Source: a virus
Virus record (IMG/VR): IMGVR_UViG_3300035128_000109
Span: 1-61,217 of that record
Reading direction: 5' to 3' (one strand)
DNA: 61,217 nucleotides
Shown: piece after piece, positions 31,524-41,214 of the stretch
How the letters are laid out: each line of letters begins with the position of its first letter
How positions within the stretch are numbered: the stretch's first letter is position 1
Notes under the pieces: model-generated
Seen by the model: the letters and a program-made list of their open reading frames with translations, nothing else
The model's database searches: none
Told to the model about the DNA's origin: nothing
Program-made: the position numbers and the translations under genes

Positions 31524-34451
31524 TTACCAACTCACAAACTTGACCCACCGGATATCACACAGAGGTGCGACGGAGGGAAGATTCCCGGACTTATCCGTCC
31601 AGGAGGAACCAAAGTCACCGGTGTAGTTCACATCCTGCGTGGTAGCAGCCAACCAGGCATTCGGGCTGGCACAGTTCTCCCAATTGTCATAGCCGACTCC
31701 CAGGGAAACATCAATGTTCGAGAAACTGGCCCCGTAGTCACTGGACTTTTTTCCGATCACAGGATGATACCCGCCCATCAGGTATTGTCCTGTCGGGTCG
31801 CAGGCCAACAACTGCGGAACAGGAAAGCCTAGCCCTCCCAAGTTCGGCATCGTCGTGTCGGATCCATTTATGTCACCGTCGATATACGTTCTCAAATATC
31901 GAGCGTCAGCGTTCCAGCCATACACATAACCACCACCGCCACAAACATGATGCGGATTGGCACTAAAGCCTTGCCCTAATGGAGGGTTGGTCGTGTTGAT
32001 CTGCAAAGTGCCGTCATTATCAAAGCGAGAGGCCGCCTGAGATCCAAAAATATCATCCTCACAGTGTTGCACGATCCACTGTTCTCCACTCTTGGCAATG
32101 CCGGCGCCACGTGGATCCGCGTCAATCCCTGCCGAAACCGAGTCAAACGATTTTGTGGATGGGTTGTAGTACAGCGACTGCATATTCCCGTCAGGCCCCC
32201 CAATGGCAAGCACAGCCTCCTCCGCGTCAGGGTCAACATTGAAGCAGATAATATCCCCGACCTCAGAGTTGTCATACACCTGTTCCCACGGGTATCCGAC
32301 TCCCTCGGCACGCCAAATCTCCTCGCCGGCCTCTAACCCGTTGTCGATCATCAATGCGAATATCGCCCCGTTGGGACAGACGTGCACCTCAAGCACATCG
32401 TTGTACCTGGTTGCATCCAGACCAGCGTTCATCTGTGACCACTCCGGCTCATCCTCGTCGAAGTTGGTCGTATACAAAAACCCAAAGTTACTGGTAGAGA
32501 TCAATACCGTAGATGGACCGACAGACTCATCCCCGACCGTGGTAGGCGTGAGAGTCGTATCAATGGGAGGCAGGGGAGGCAAGGGAGGCAGGGGAGGCAA
32601 GGGAGGAATTACCCCATCATCCACACTGCCGGGAATATCCCCGTTGATAGCCAATCCCTCGAACGTCTCAGGCTCTACGACTAGGAACACATCCAGGATG
32701 CCTGATTGTGGGTTGTGCTTAAACTCCAGCCGGCGGGGAATAGCGCGTCCGCTGTAGCCGACACCCCGAGGATCCTCAGCCGCAGAAACGGTCAGGTTGA
32801 TATACTGCCTGGGCCACAGGTCCAACAGACGAGGCGTGTAAACCAGGTCAATCTCATATTGGAACGCGCCATTCTTCCATCCGAAGTACAACCCGCACAT
32901 CTGATTGCACTGATTCTGGCTCGAAACCAGGTAGTTAGCGCCGGCCTCAGTCGCTCCATAGCGTTTATGGATATGGCCAGGGGAGAGCGAAACGTAAGCA
33001 ACCGGCTTCCCGCTGGCGTTGACTGACACCCCAGACCAATAGAGCATAGACAGAACATCGTGAGTCTCCAGCACCTTGATACTTGACCAGTCGGCCTCGG
33101 TCAGCGTGATCACCTCGGGAATGGATCCGCGTGAGGCTTCCATCTGCGGTTCAACTTCGCAGAAAAAGCGGTTGAAGCGGTCTACCCCAGGACGGGCGTA
33201 GATGGTAGTCAATGCAATCGTGTTGACCTGCTCCCACAACGCACCTGTGATGGTTTTCAAGCCGGCCATATATTTTGAGTCATCTGTCACGTACACATCC
33301 ATGACCCTCGTGGACGTAGTACGCCAATGCAGAAAATGCCACAGCATCCGCCGCACGGTCAATTCGGGCATGTTGGTCCAATCGCCGGCTGTGCCGGCCG
33401 TGATCTCGATCCCGGACAGATAGCCTTCCATGTTTTTGAACCAGTACGCCGCGTTGTGGACCGTGAACTCGACCACGCTCGACTTCTGGTGGAAATCAAT
33501 ATTTTCCTGGCCGATCCAGCCAACTCCTAAGATGTTCTCACTCCCACTGATAGGGCAGGGCGGTGACTCGTTGACGTTATCCAGCGTGTCCTCGGTCACC
33601 AGAATGGCCAACGCCCGTTCACGGATCTCACTCTCGCCGGCTCCGGTATCCATCTCGATATTGTAGGACAGGCCTCCACTCTCATAGTCGTAAGACCAGC
33701 CCCGCAGCCTGGCCTTTTTTAACGGGTTGTCATCATCGTAAATGACGATATAGCGCACCCCTTTGAAGCTCTTTCCGTTGGCAGCCGTGACTGTGCAATA
33801 CGCCAGGTATGTGCCGGCGGAACTAAAGGTAGCGGTAGGGGAGGCGATAGTTGAATTGCTGATAGAGTCGGCCCCATCGATCGACCAGGAATAGGAGGAT
33901 ATGGTGCTATCTTCCACCCAGGACTCTGTGTCACTGGATGGCCCCAACTGGACGGTCACTGTGCCGTCGGATAACTTGCCGACTTTATGACTTCCCAGGA
34001 CCGGGATCGGGTCAAATTCCTCGTGCTGATCGGAGTAATCGACATCGTACTCCATCTTGGCCACACCGCTGACCAGGCGTACTGGACGAGACCAGAGTCC
34101 ATAATCATCCACGACCGTGAGATAAATCGTACCTCCGGCATCCCACTCGATCTCGCTTATTTCACCCACATAGAACGTGCCGGCGATGGGAGCCTTACGG
34201 ATACGGCACATACCCAGATCAAACGCGCCGGCGCTAGTGCCGACGTACAGGGTCATATCAGCCAGGACATCCCCCAGGGTCCCGGATCCGTTGGTAAAAG
34301 CAATCTCCCCTACCTGGTCATTAGAAGATGGAGCCGTGTCAAGCTCGGCAGTATAGATCGTGTGGAATTCAGGGAACGCAACCTGAATGCGTGTGGCGTG
34401 CCCACTCGAACGGAGGGCCGTCAGTTCTCCGGCAGTGTAAGCGCGTGCCAT
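31524..34451 (-). CDS. Tail-tip protein with PKD-like domain and beta-propeller repeats
   Basis: 975 residues. The N-terminal 150 residues look like a tail hub domain. A PKD-like Ig domain follows (SSYSWSIDGADSISNSTIAS, TYLAYCTVTAANG). A Pro-rich linker PLPPLPPLPPLPP near residue 630, encoded by a tandem DNA repeat (32569-32606), separates it from a C-terminal part with BNR/sialidase-like repeats (KKSSDYGASFSNID, SSWTDKSGNLP), suggesting a carbohydrate-binding propeller. Confidence 0.65.
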   Translation of the reverse strand: MARAYTAGELTALRSSGHATRIQVAFPEFHTIYTAELDTAPSSNDQVGEIAFTNGSGTLGDVLADMTLYVGTSAGAFDLGMCRIRKAPIAGTFYVGEISEIEWDAGGTIYLTVVDDYGLWSRPVRLVSGVAKMEYDVDYSDQHEEFDPIPVLGSHKVGKLSDGTVTVQLGPSSDTESWVEDSTISSYSWSIDGADSISNSTIASPTATFSSAGTYLAYCTVTAANGKSFKGVRYIVIYDDDNPLKKARLRGWSYDYESGGLSYNIEMDTGAGESEIRERALAILVTEDTLDNVNESPPCPISGSENILGVGWIGQENIDFHQKSSVVEFTVHNAAYWFKNMEGYLSGIEITAGTAGDWTNMPELTVRRMLWHFLHWRTTSTRVMDVYVTDDSKYMAGLKTITGALWEQVNTIALTTIYARPGVDRFNRFFCEVEPQMEASRGSIPEVITLTEADWSSIKVLETHDVLSMLYWSGVSVNASGKPVAYVSLSPGHIHKRYGATEAGANYLVSSQNQCNQMCGLYFGWKNGAFQYEIDLVYTPRLLDLWPRQYINLTVSAAEDPRGVGYSGRAIPRRLEFKHNPQSGILDVFLVVEPETFEGLAINGDIPGSVDDGVIPPLPPLPPLPPLPPIDTTLTPTTVGDESVGPSTVLISTSNFGFLYTTNFDEDEPEWSQMNAGLDATRYNDVLEVHVCPNGAIFALMIDNGLEAGEEIWRAEGVGYPWEQVYDNSEVGDIICFNVDPDAEEAVLAIGGPDGNMQSLYYNPSTKSFDSVSAGIDADPRGAGIAKSGEQWIVQHCEDDIFGSQAASRFDNDGTLQINTTNPPLGQGFSANPHHVCGGGGYVYGWNADARYLRTYIDGDINGSDTTMPNLGGLGFPVPQLLACDPTGQYLMGGYHPVIGKKSSDYGASFSNIDVSLGVGYDNWENCASPNAWLAATTQDVNYTGDFGSSWTDKSGNLPSVAPLCDIRWVKFVSW
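32569..32606. repeat. Tandem repeat encoding a Pro-Leu linker
   Basis: Alternating GGAGGCAGG and GGAGGCAAG units, giving PLPPLPP on the minus strand within the tail-tip gene; a coding minisatellite, likely slippage-prone. Confidence 0.8.
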
Positions 34452-34828
34452 CAGTCAATTTGCTCCAGCACAATGAACCGGATGGAAACCTTCATGGAGT
34501 GATTGTTCTGGATGTCAGGCGACTCCACTGGCCATACCATCCGGCACCGGTAGGTATGCCATGCCAACTCCTCATTCAGGGTGCGAGCATAAACTTCCGC
34601 TGATAGGTCATCGGCGCAAAAGGACTTGATAATATCCCGGTGGGTCTGGGACAGGTAATTCCAGTACCACTCGAACCAGGACCATCCACGTCCGACTACC
34701 GTACCATCCGCAGCCCCCTTACCCTCGCTGTATTTCTGGAAGTGCTGATAGGGAGCCGGCACGCCGTACTCGACCAGGTAATTGACCGGAGTAGAGATTT
34801 CAGATAGTGCAAATTGATAGGGAGTCAT
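34451..34828 (-). CDS. Tail-tip-associated protein
   Basis: 125 residues between tape measure and tail tip, overlapping both by one base. The SWFEWYWNYLSQTHRDI segment is aromatic. Position fits a distal-tail or adaptor component; no family recognised. Confidence 0.5.
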   Translation of the reverse strand: MTPYQFALSEISTPVNYLVEYGVPAPYQHFQKYSEGKGAADGTVVGRGWSWFEWYWNYLSQTHRDIIKSFCADDLSAEVYARTLNEELAWHTYRCRMVWPVESPDIQNNHSMKVSIRFIVLEQID

Positions 34829-37476
34829 TAGATAATCCCGTGAATGTTCTCGAGCAAGTCCTGGGTATCTTCCTGGATCATGCGACGCTCTTCGTTGGAA
34901 ATAGAACCATAGAACCGGCGCTGGTCGTTCAGGGTTACCCCACCACCGCCCCGAGCAACAACCTGAGCAAATGACCGCTGCGTCAGCCGGCCCCCAACCA
35001 ATCCCTCGAGCATCCTGGTCGTTGAGCGGGAAGTCACGAACTCACCGGCTCCCACATACCCAGGCCCATACCCGCCAGCCTGGTGGGTCTCAGTGGGGTA
35101 GCCGGGGAGGTTACTGCCAGCAGCGCCGGCGGTCGACTCCAGGAAATTCATCAAATCCTGCTGCATACGCTCGTAATACTGAGCACGCAAGTTCTTCTCG
35201 TTCAACAGATTGGCATCCAGGTCCCGCAGGATGTCGTAAAAAGCATTACGTCTGGCGATCTGCTCTTCCCTGTATTGCTCTTGCAATTGGCGCAATTTCT
35301 CAGCCGTATTTCTGCGGGCCAGGGCAAGCTCGGCCTCGTGCTCCTCATCCAATTGCTCGAGCCGTTCTTCGAATTGTTCACGGGCCAGTTTTTGTTGGCG
35401 CTCGAATTGTTCTAAAGCCTGCTGCTGTCGGAATTCGAATTCCTGCCGCCGGCGAGCCCGCTCCTGTTGGAACTCTTGTTCTCGTTCCTGCTGCTGGCGC
35501 TGGAAGTCCTGCCGGCGACGCTGGGAATCGGTGCGGTATTCTGACTCGGCATCTTGACGCCGGCGAGCATAATCCCGGTTTTCATCGATGATTCCCAGGG
35601 CATCCCTAGCGATAGCAAGGTCGCGGAGCCGGTCCTGGTGATCTTCGGCCAGTTTTCGCATCTCACGAAGATGATCTTCACGCGACCGTTGTTCGTCGCG
35701 CTGGAACTCTTCCCGCGCCTCGGCGCGTTGCTCGTTGAAATCACGAACCGCCTGCGCCTCAGAGAACGCGAATTGCTCTTCGGCCTGTCTTTGAGAGAAC
35801 TCGAAGTTCGCCACAGCCTGTGCACTCGAGGCTGCGAACTGTTCAATTAGGCGAGTCCGCTGTTTTGTATAGTTGGACTCGATCTGGGCAATCTGCCGTG
35901 CCCCCTGCTCCACGATCTGGGCGCGTTGAGCCATGTACTGCTCTTCGGCCTGTTGTTCCTGTTGGCGGTATTGGATGAAGGCACCAGTGGCTTGGGTCTG
36001 GGTAGCTTCCTGATTGAAATCTCGTAAGCCGGAGTCTATATTTTCAACTGCATTTTCAGCTTCCTCAGCCGATCCTGTCAACTTTTGTAAAGCGTCAAAA
36101 AGTTTCTCAGCATTCGCACCTGCACTGACTAAAGGGCCGGCTGGTCCTAATAGAGGAGCTAAACTTGTAAACAAATCAGCGATTGGGGCTCCGCCTTCAT
36201 TTCGCAAATAATCTGCCAGCTTGAAACTCCCCGCGAATCCAGCAATACCAGCAGCAATGCCGGCTCCACCAGCAACAAGCCCCGCAGCCCCCGCCCCCTT
36301 TACAGCACCGCTAACCCCACCTCCACCGGGCAAAGCAGAGCCGGCTAGAAATTCACGTACTGAATTTTGAAAACGTGTCGTGGCCAGGGAATATTCAGCC
36401 GTAGCAGCCAAGTACTTGAAATCTGCATAGAGCTTGATCCCTTTTGAAACCGCAACTCCAACAGCGCCCAAAGTCGCCACAACCAAACCGGTATTGAGAG
36501 CCGCCTGAACTAAGTCCGGATTCTCCTGCACGAACGCCGCTGCCTTTTCAGCGAGTTCGGCAGCCTTCTCGTAAACGGGGAGTAACACCTCGGCTGAGGC
36601 CTGCCCCAGATTCAATTGAGCGTTTTTGACTCTCTTTGTGGCTGCGATCCAGCGGTCGGCGGTCTCATCTCCCTGGATGCCGGCCTGCTCTACAAAACCA
36701 ACATACTGTTGGGCACTTACCGCAATTCCTCCTACAATGGCAGCGCCGGCACCAGCCAAAATTGCAGATATTTGGCCGATATCTGTGGCGAGCCGATTTA
36801 ATTCAGTAATCTTCGAAATCTGCTCGTTATATTGCTCATTTTCTTGATCTAAAGCGTCTACATACTTAAGTAATTCCTTGCTGGTAGATTCGTATTCAGT
36901 GTCATTCAGGGCATCGGATGCCCGTCTGGTTGATTGTTCAATCTGTTCAGTTTTTGTTGTCGCTTCATCAAGTTTTTTGGAATAGGGTTCTAACTCAATT
37001 CTTGCATCTTCCCACTTTTGATTGAGTTTCTCGTTTTCGGCTGCGAGAGCAGATGTAGACTTTGCAGCACGATCTTGTTCTTTTGCCAGATCCCTTGTAG
37101 TCGAAACGCGCTCAGAGGCCTGTTTTTCTAATTTATAAACAGTCTCTACATTTCTGGCAATGTCGGCAAAAGGACCAGTTTCTCCTGCGAACGCATTATA
37201 GTCCTGGTCTTTACCAGCCAACAAGTCAGAGAATCGGTTGACTTTCTTTGCAACCTCCGCATTGAAAGCTGCTACTGCTGTACCGGCAATGTTAGTGAAC
37301 TGATTTTTTACAGATTCGACTTGTTCGCGTCCGAGAGCCTTGTCAAGCGTTATTTTTTCAGCACTTTTTCCAATACTCTCGATACTATCCCCAATATCAG
37401 AAAGACCGCGCTCGGTCTCTATTTTCGCGGCCTTATCTAATAAAAGCCCTAATAATAAATCTAATCTATCAGCCAT
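34828..37476 (-). CDS. Tape measure protein
   Basis: 882 residues: Ala-rich helical N-terminus, hydrophobic Gly/Ala centre (residues about 330-430, GLVAGGAGIAAGIAGFAGSF), then a very long Gln/Arg/Glu coiled coil (about 500-800), ending in GYVGAGEFVTSRSTTRMLEG, the C-terminal motif common in tape measure proteins. Immediately follows the frameshifted chaperone gene, as in siphophages. Confidence 0.85.
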   Translation of the reverse strand: MADRLDLLLGLLLDKAAKIETERGLSDIGDSIESIGKSAEKITLDKALGREQVESVKNQFTNIAGTAVAAFNAEVAKKVNRFSDLLAGKDQDYNAFAGETGPFADIARNVETVYKLEKQASERVSTTRDLAKEQDRAAKSTSALAAENEKLNQKWEDARIELEPYSKKLDEATTKTEQIEQSTRRASDALNDTEYESTSKELLKYVDALDQENEQYNEQISKITELNRLATDIGQISAILAGAGAAIVGGIAVSAQQYVGFVEQAGIQGDETADRWIAATKRVKNAQLNLGQASAEVLLPVYEKAAELAEKAAAFVQENPDLVQAALNTGLVVATLGAVGVAVSKGIKLYADFKYLAATAEYSLATTRFQNSVREFLAGSALPGGGGVSGAVKGAGAAGLVAGGAGIAAGIAGFAGSFKLADYLRNEGGAPIADLFTSLAPLLGPAGPLVSAGANAEKLFDALQKLTGSAEEAENAVENIDSGLRDFNQEATQTQATGAFIQYRQQEQQAEEQYMAQRAQIVEQGARQIAQIESNYTKQRTRLIEQFAASSAQAVANFEFSQRQAEEQFAFSEAQAVRDFNEQRAEAREEFQRDEQRSREDHLREMRKLAEDHQDRLRDLAIARDALGIIDENRDYARRRQDAESEYRTDSQRRRQDFQRQQQEREQEFQQERARRRQEFEFRQQQALEQFERQQKLAREQFEERLEQLDEEHEAELALARRNTAEKLRQLQEQYREEQIARRNAFYDILRDLDANLLNEKNLRAQYYERMQQDLMNFLESTAGAAGSNLPGYPTETHQAGGYGPGYVGAGEFVTSRSTTRMLEGLVGGRLTQRSFAQVVARGGGGVTLNDQRRFYGSISNEERRMIQEDTQDLLENIHGII

Positions 37477-37764
37477 TGCCTTGTTGCTCTTTGTATCGCT
37501 CCATCACCTGACCAACCATCTTTTCGAAGATCGAGTCCAGATATAGAATGTTACTCATCAGCGGCTCTGGCTGCCGGCGGAGTTCAGTCGGTAAGAAGCG
37601 CCGGTCCGTCGCTCGCCATTTTACCCAAACATCATAAGTTTCCTCGAAGTCCTCAAAGTCTATCTCAAGCTCATCTGGAAGGTAGAAATCGGGATTGTTC
37701 GGATCCCGGGGTACCGACTTCAGGAGTCTTTGATAGATTCTTTGGGTTTCTTCCCTTTTTTTTT
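37469..37764 (-). CDS. Tail assembly chaperone, -1 frameshift extension
   Basis: This frame has no start of its own. It is open from the A-run in the chaperone gene (37756-37764) to a TGA at 37471-37469, which overlaps the tape-measure start. Relative to the chaperone frame it is -1. A slip at AAA-AAA-AAA-G would fuse about 93 residues, including NPDFYLPDELEIDFEDFEET and LMSNILYLDSIFEKM, to the chaperone. This is the lambda G/GT arrangement. Confidence 0.75.
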
Positions 37765-38217
37765 GTTGTCGGCCTGTTCTCGTTCCCGTCGAGTAATCTG
37801 GGTTTCATACAGCTGGTTCAAACCATCTAACCAGCTAAACTCGTGCCCGAGTTCCTTGGCCGTCTCGACCCAAAAGGCAATATCCGCCTGGGGCATGGCC
37901 AGGAACTGCTCGTAAGTCGGCACCTCGCCCTCAGAGCACACCTTCAAGGGAGCCCAGACCTCCGTGATCATGTTCCTGCGAACCATTCCCTCGTATTCTT
38001 TGGGGATTTCCCCTAGTTCTTTCAAGGTCTCAGTTACTAAAGAACTCAATTTGAAGCGGGAAAAGCCGTCCGCCTCGACTACCGTCACCTTGAACTTGCG
38101 AAGTTGAATCTCGACCGTGACCAGACCAGTGTCCGTTTCACCAACGGAGAGTCGTTGCGGTTTTGGGAGCACGGTCGTAGACGTAGAAGTATTTGAACCG
38201 TTATTTTTGCTAGTCAT
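37720..38217 (-). CDS. Tail assembly chaperone (gpG-like)
   Basis: 165 residues between major tail protein and tape measure. TKELGHEFSW and LYETQITRREREQADNKKKG near the end; the last codons carry nine consecutive A (37764-37756), a slippery site for -1 frameshifting into the ORF that ends at 37469. The N-terminus TSTSTTV is encoded by a copy of the dispersed motif. Confidence 0.75.
   Translation of the reverse strand: MTSKNNGSNTSTSTTVLPKPQRLSVGETDTGLVTVEIQLRKFKVTVVEADGFSRFKLSSLVTETLKELGEIPKEYEGMVRRNMITEVWAPLKVCSEGEVPTYEQFLAMPQADIAFWVETAKELGHEFSWLDGLNQLYETQITRREREQADNKKKGKKPKESIKDS
38174..38190 (+). repeat. Dispersed 17-bp motif, copy 4
   Basis: GTCGTAGACGTAGAAGT, identical to copies 1 and 2 but here read on the minus strand as Thr-Ser-Thr-Ser-Thr-Thr within the chaperone gene; followed by TTGAACCG as at 18530. 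Confidence 0.6.
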
Positions 38218-38238
38218 GCTAGTCTCCTGAAATTGGGT

Positions 38239-39126
38239 TTACGAATCGGCAATTTGATAGAGCACCAGGATTTCGACGCCGGCTCCATAGGTCGTGACTG
38301 GAGCAGTATCAAACGTGATTGCGGCAGTCGTGGCCGTGTAATCGCCAGCGTCCACAACGACCGGAGTGCCGGTCCCCAGCACAGCCACCACCTCGACATT
38401 GGTCGCGTCGGCGGCCTGCTTGTCAGCGGGGAATGAAAACGCCACTTGGTCGGCCTGGGCAGAGAAGGCCGCTATCCTGGGACGATAAGCGCAGAACCCA
38501 GACCAAATGCCGGCGTTGTCCGCACCCGACTCAGATACGCCTGAGAACGGATCTGACGGATCGGACAGAACAGATAGGTCACCGCCCCACAGGTATTTGT
38601 CAACCGGATCCGGGGCCAGGTCGAAAATCAGATCCACAGGCTCCTGGGCGGCCCCAGGCTCGCGCACGATGGCCTTGGTGTTGGGGATCATGTGGAATCG
38701 CCAACGTTGGGAGCCACTTTGGGCAATAGCGGCCTGGTACATGATCATGCCTACATTCGGCTCCGCGCCTTGCAGGTCAGACATGTGCGGCAATATGCGC
38801 ATCCCGGCCTTGTTGACTATTGTCGCGCCGGTCAGGGCTGCGATAATCTCCAGATTCGTAGCCCCTACGGAAATCTCGCCGGTAGCCGGCTCGATGGGCG
38901 GGAACACCTGTTGTTTCAACAGACGGTCATTGCCGATATGGGCAATACGACGCGCCGGCGGAATGGTCAGGTTGTAGGTCTTGAAGCCGTACAACTCAAG
39001 CCCAGTATAAGCCGCGCCGGCCCCATCGGCCTTGGAGCCATCAGGACGGTTGTTGGCATTGAGCTCGTAGATGATTACTTGCTTCGAGCCAGAAAACACA
39101 TAAGGTTCAACAGTGATATCGGTCAT
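38239..39126 (-). CDS. Major tail (tube) protein
   Basis: 295 residues, beta-rich, start TDITVEPYVFSGSKQVIIYE. The C-terminal part (ATNVEVVAVLGTGTPVVVDA, TTAAITFDTAP) is Ig-like, a common decoration of tail tube proteins. Located between connector genes and chaperone. Confidence 0.7.
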   Translation of the reverse strand: MTDITVEPYVFSGSKQVIIYELNANNRPDGSKADGAGAAYTGLELYGFKTYNLTIPPARRIAHIGNDRLLKQQVFPPIEPATGEISVGATNLEIIAALTGATIVNKAGMRILPHMSDLQGAEPNVGMIMYQAAIAQSGSQRWRFHMIPNTKAIVREPGAAQEPVDLIFDLAPDPVDKYLWGGDLSVLSDPSDPFSGVSESGADNAGIWSGFCAYRPRIAAFSAQADQVAFSFPADKQAADATNVEVVAVLGTGTPVVVDAGDYTATTAAITFDTAPVTTYGAGVEILVLYQIADS

Positions 39127-39129
39127 AGG

Positions 39130-39444
39130 TTACTCCTTGTAACTAGGCACTTGGTATTTGAACGGTTTCGCAGTCCTTCGGACTTGCAGAATCGCATCAA
39201 TGATCTCGTCCTTGACCTGTGGTTTCGGAGAGGGAACATCCTCCCACTCTGGGAGTCCCTTCAACTGCGGGACGGTCATGGAGTCCAGCAAGCCGGCCTC
39301 CTGGGCCAGATGGTCATGGCCGGAGGCGCGATACACGATCCGGTCTCCACAACGAGCAATAACCATATCGGGCCGTTCTGGATCAGTCTCTATAGGCAGA
39401 AGGTGGGAATGCCAACGCACAGGACAATTCACATTTTTAGGCAT
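39130..39444 (-). CDS. Structural protein with SAP/LEM-like C-terminal module
   Basis: 104 residues. The C-terminus SMTVPQLKGLPEWEDVPSPK followed by KDEIIDAIL recurs in the gene 40855-41160 (TVEQLKSLPEWDEVEPPRPT, KDEIVKAIL). The pattern x-L-K-x-L-P-E-W ... K-D-E-I-x-x-A-I-L resembles small SAP/Rho-N helix pairs found in connector-region proteins. Confidence 0.55.
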   Translation of the reverse strand: MPKNVNCPVRWHSHLLPIETDPERPDMVIARCGDRIVYRASGHDHLAQEAGLLDSMTVPQLKGLPEWEDVPSPKPQVKDEIIDAILQVRRTAKPFKYQVPSYKE

Positions 39445-39938
39445 TACAACCCTACTCTCGGCACGATCTGCGTAACGGTCACGAGGCAGACCTGCCGGAT
39501 ATGAGAATAAACAACCATGCCTTCCTCTGTGCCGCGCACCGGGATATAGTTGGGCCGGTCCTCAGAACTCAGAATCGCATCACGCACGTAGTTGGTCTTA
39601 TTTAGATTTCGGCCTTTTTGGGTGTGATTTAGCAGATATATCACATCGCCACGATAGGCCTTGAAGCCGTTCTCGTTCCAGGCCTTTGACTCGGATGTTT
39701 TCCAGCGAGTCATCAGATCCAGAAGGATCTCCCAGGAATACTCGATGAAACCAGAAGTCTCTTCGGTCTGGGGAAAGGCACCGGGGTAGGTGATCGCAAA
39801 GTAGTCGTAGCCGGCATCCAGGAACGAATCGTCGGAGGCCGTCACCTGTTTGGTAGAGTCCGTCCAATACGAAGATAGCTCCGTCCGCAGCAGGTTGATC
39901 AATCCGGTCTCGCATAATTTCCAGTAATCAGTAGCCAT
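39444..39938 (-). CDS. Tail completion/terminator-like protein
   Basis: 164 residues, between the HK97 gp10-like gene and the major tail protein genes, where the tail terminator lies in siphophages. SEDRPNYIPVRGTEEGMVVY is beta-type. No motif is conclusive. Confidence 0.55.
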   Translation of the reverse strand: MATDYWKLCETGLINLLRTELSSYWTDSTKQVTASDDSFLDAGYDYFAITYPGAFPQTEETSGFIEYSWEILLDLMTRWKTSESKAWNENGFKAYRGDVIYLLNHTQKGRNLNKTNYVRDAILSSEDRPNYIPVRGTEEGMVVYSHIRQVCLVTVTQIVPRVGL

Positions 39939-40429
39939 TAGTCTTTGACTCCGAAACCTTCCTGACGGGCTATCTCTTTCAGCACCCGCTTGACGGTCTT
40001 AGGTAGTTTCTTGATGACTCTATCTTTCACGACCTTGAACAGATTCCAGCGGCCTTTGTGAATGCGGGACTGCCGGCGGGTAGAACGCGCCGTGCTGCCG
40101 ATGTACTTGGAGTGCGACAGCGGATTGCCGACATCGTACCCGTCCTCGCGTCTGATCACCTGCCAGGCCTTCAAATAGTCACCAGTGCGCCTGGTGGGGA
40201 TTCCACGACCGAAGCCGTCCGAGGCGAAAAATGCCTTGCGCTGTCTGACCGTATCCCACTGGATCGGGTAAACGGGAGGCCGGCCCGGCTCTTTCATTTT
40301 CTTTCGGATCGCAACCGCAGCATCGAACAGGCGCTGACGGCTGACCAGCGGAATCTTCTTCCGCAGTCGCTCGAACCGCCTGGCAACGATGGAAGCCGGC
40401 GGAATGATCTTGATACTCAGGAACGGCAT
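39938..40429 (-). CDS. HK97 gp10-like head-tail connector
   Basis: 163 residues, very basic (RKKIPLVSRQRLFDAAVAIR, KKLPKTVKRVLKEIARQ). The basic helical build and position match HK97 gp10-like proteins. Confidence 0.6.
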   Translation of the reverse strand: MPFLSIKIIPPASIVARRFERLRKKIPLVSRQRLFDAAVAIRKKMKEPGRPPVYPIQWDTVRQRKAFFASDGFGRGIPTRRTGDYLKAWQVIRREDGYDVGNPLSHSKYIGSTARSTRRQSRIHKGRWNLFKVVKDRVIKKLPKTVKRVLKEIARQEGFGVKD

Positions 40430-40438
40430 GGTAAGGTA

Positions 40439-40855
40439 CTAAAGCAAGTCAAAACTTGCCACTTTTCGACCAGTATCCGCCTTGGGGACTCCCTGGTTCT
40501 CAAAACCAACAGACTTGCGTTGGACCCAGGCATGAACCTCTTTGTCGATGGTGATGAATGGGCTAAGTCCACGAGTCAGGATATTCTCAGAGAAAAACCG
40601 ACCAGTGCGATGACTTGCATCTACCAGGTCACTCACGATCCCCTCGACCAACAGGTCGAGTTCTTTGACCACCGCAGCAACCGTGACTGGAACCGTGAAG
40701 CCTTCATCAGCCAGCGCCGTATCTACCAGTGCACTGACATGATCCAGCCAGTCGGTCACCTGGGCAGAAGTCGGGGTCGTGGAGGCCGTGAAGCTCCCAC
40801 TGTCCGACCAGAGGGCGTTCATTGCGCCCACGCCGGCGACCGTCCCGTAGGCCAT
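40439..40855 (-). CDS. Head-tail connector (gp6-like)
   Basis: 138 residues. The PTSAQVTDWLDHVSALVDTA segment and helical build fit head-completion/adaptor proteins that follow the capsid gene. Confidence 0.55.
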   Translation of the reverse strand: MAYGTVAGVGAMNALWSDSGSFTASTTPTSAQVTDWLDHVSALVDTALADEGFTVPVTVAAVVKELDLLVEGIVSDLVDASHRTGRFFSENILTRGLSPFITIDKEVHAWVQRKSVGFENQGVPKADTGRKVASFDLL

Positions 40856-41160
40856 TATTTTGCAGCCTTGACTTCGAGGATAGCCTTGACGATCTCATCC
40901 TTCTTGGTTGGCCGGGGAGGTTCAACCTCGTCCCATTCGGGCAGAGACTTCAACTGCTCAACAGTCAGGGTCTCTAAGTGGGCGGCTTTATCGGGCGGGT
41001 CCTCAGGCGGTTTGTTCTTGCCTTTGACCAGGGCCAGGGTGTCGGGAAAACCCTCCGCCTCAGCAGTCGTCAATTCAATGGTGTCACCGGGACCGTACTC
41101 ATCATACGGCCCCCAGCGACGACCAGGTTTTACAGCGTAAGTGTACTTTTTTTCAGGCAT
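40855..41160 (-). CDS. Structural protein with SAP/LEM-like C-terminal module
   Basis: 101 residues; the C-terminal 45 residues are homologous to the end of the 39130-39444 protein. The N-terminus (YAVKPGRRWGPYDEYGPGDT) is different. First gene after the major capsid protein. Confidence 0.55.
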   Translation of the reverse strand: MPEKKYTYAVKPGRRWGPYDEYGPGDTIELTTAEAEGFPDTLALVKGKNKPPEDPPDKAAHLETLTVEQLKSLPEWDEVEPPRPTKKDEIVKAILEVKAAK

Positions 41161-41214
41161 TGCTTATCTCCTTATACCCCGTGGGGTACGTAAGTCAAAC
41201 CTTGCGTTTAAGAA

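Noticed and set aside
32569-32606. Short tandem repeat taken as a possible CRISPR
   Set aside because: Repeat unit is 9-15 bp with no spacers and encodes an in-frame Pro-Leu linker. No CRISPR array or cas gene was seen in the window.
38692-39504. 270-codon plus-strand ORF opposite the tail tube gene
   Set aside because: Antisense shadow; no domain, no start signal.
40058-41140. 360-codon plus-strand ORF across connector genes
   Set aside because: Covers four minus-strand genes with tight overlaps and good starts; composition is that of an antisense frame.
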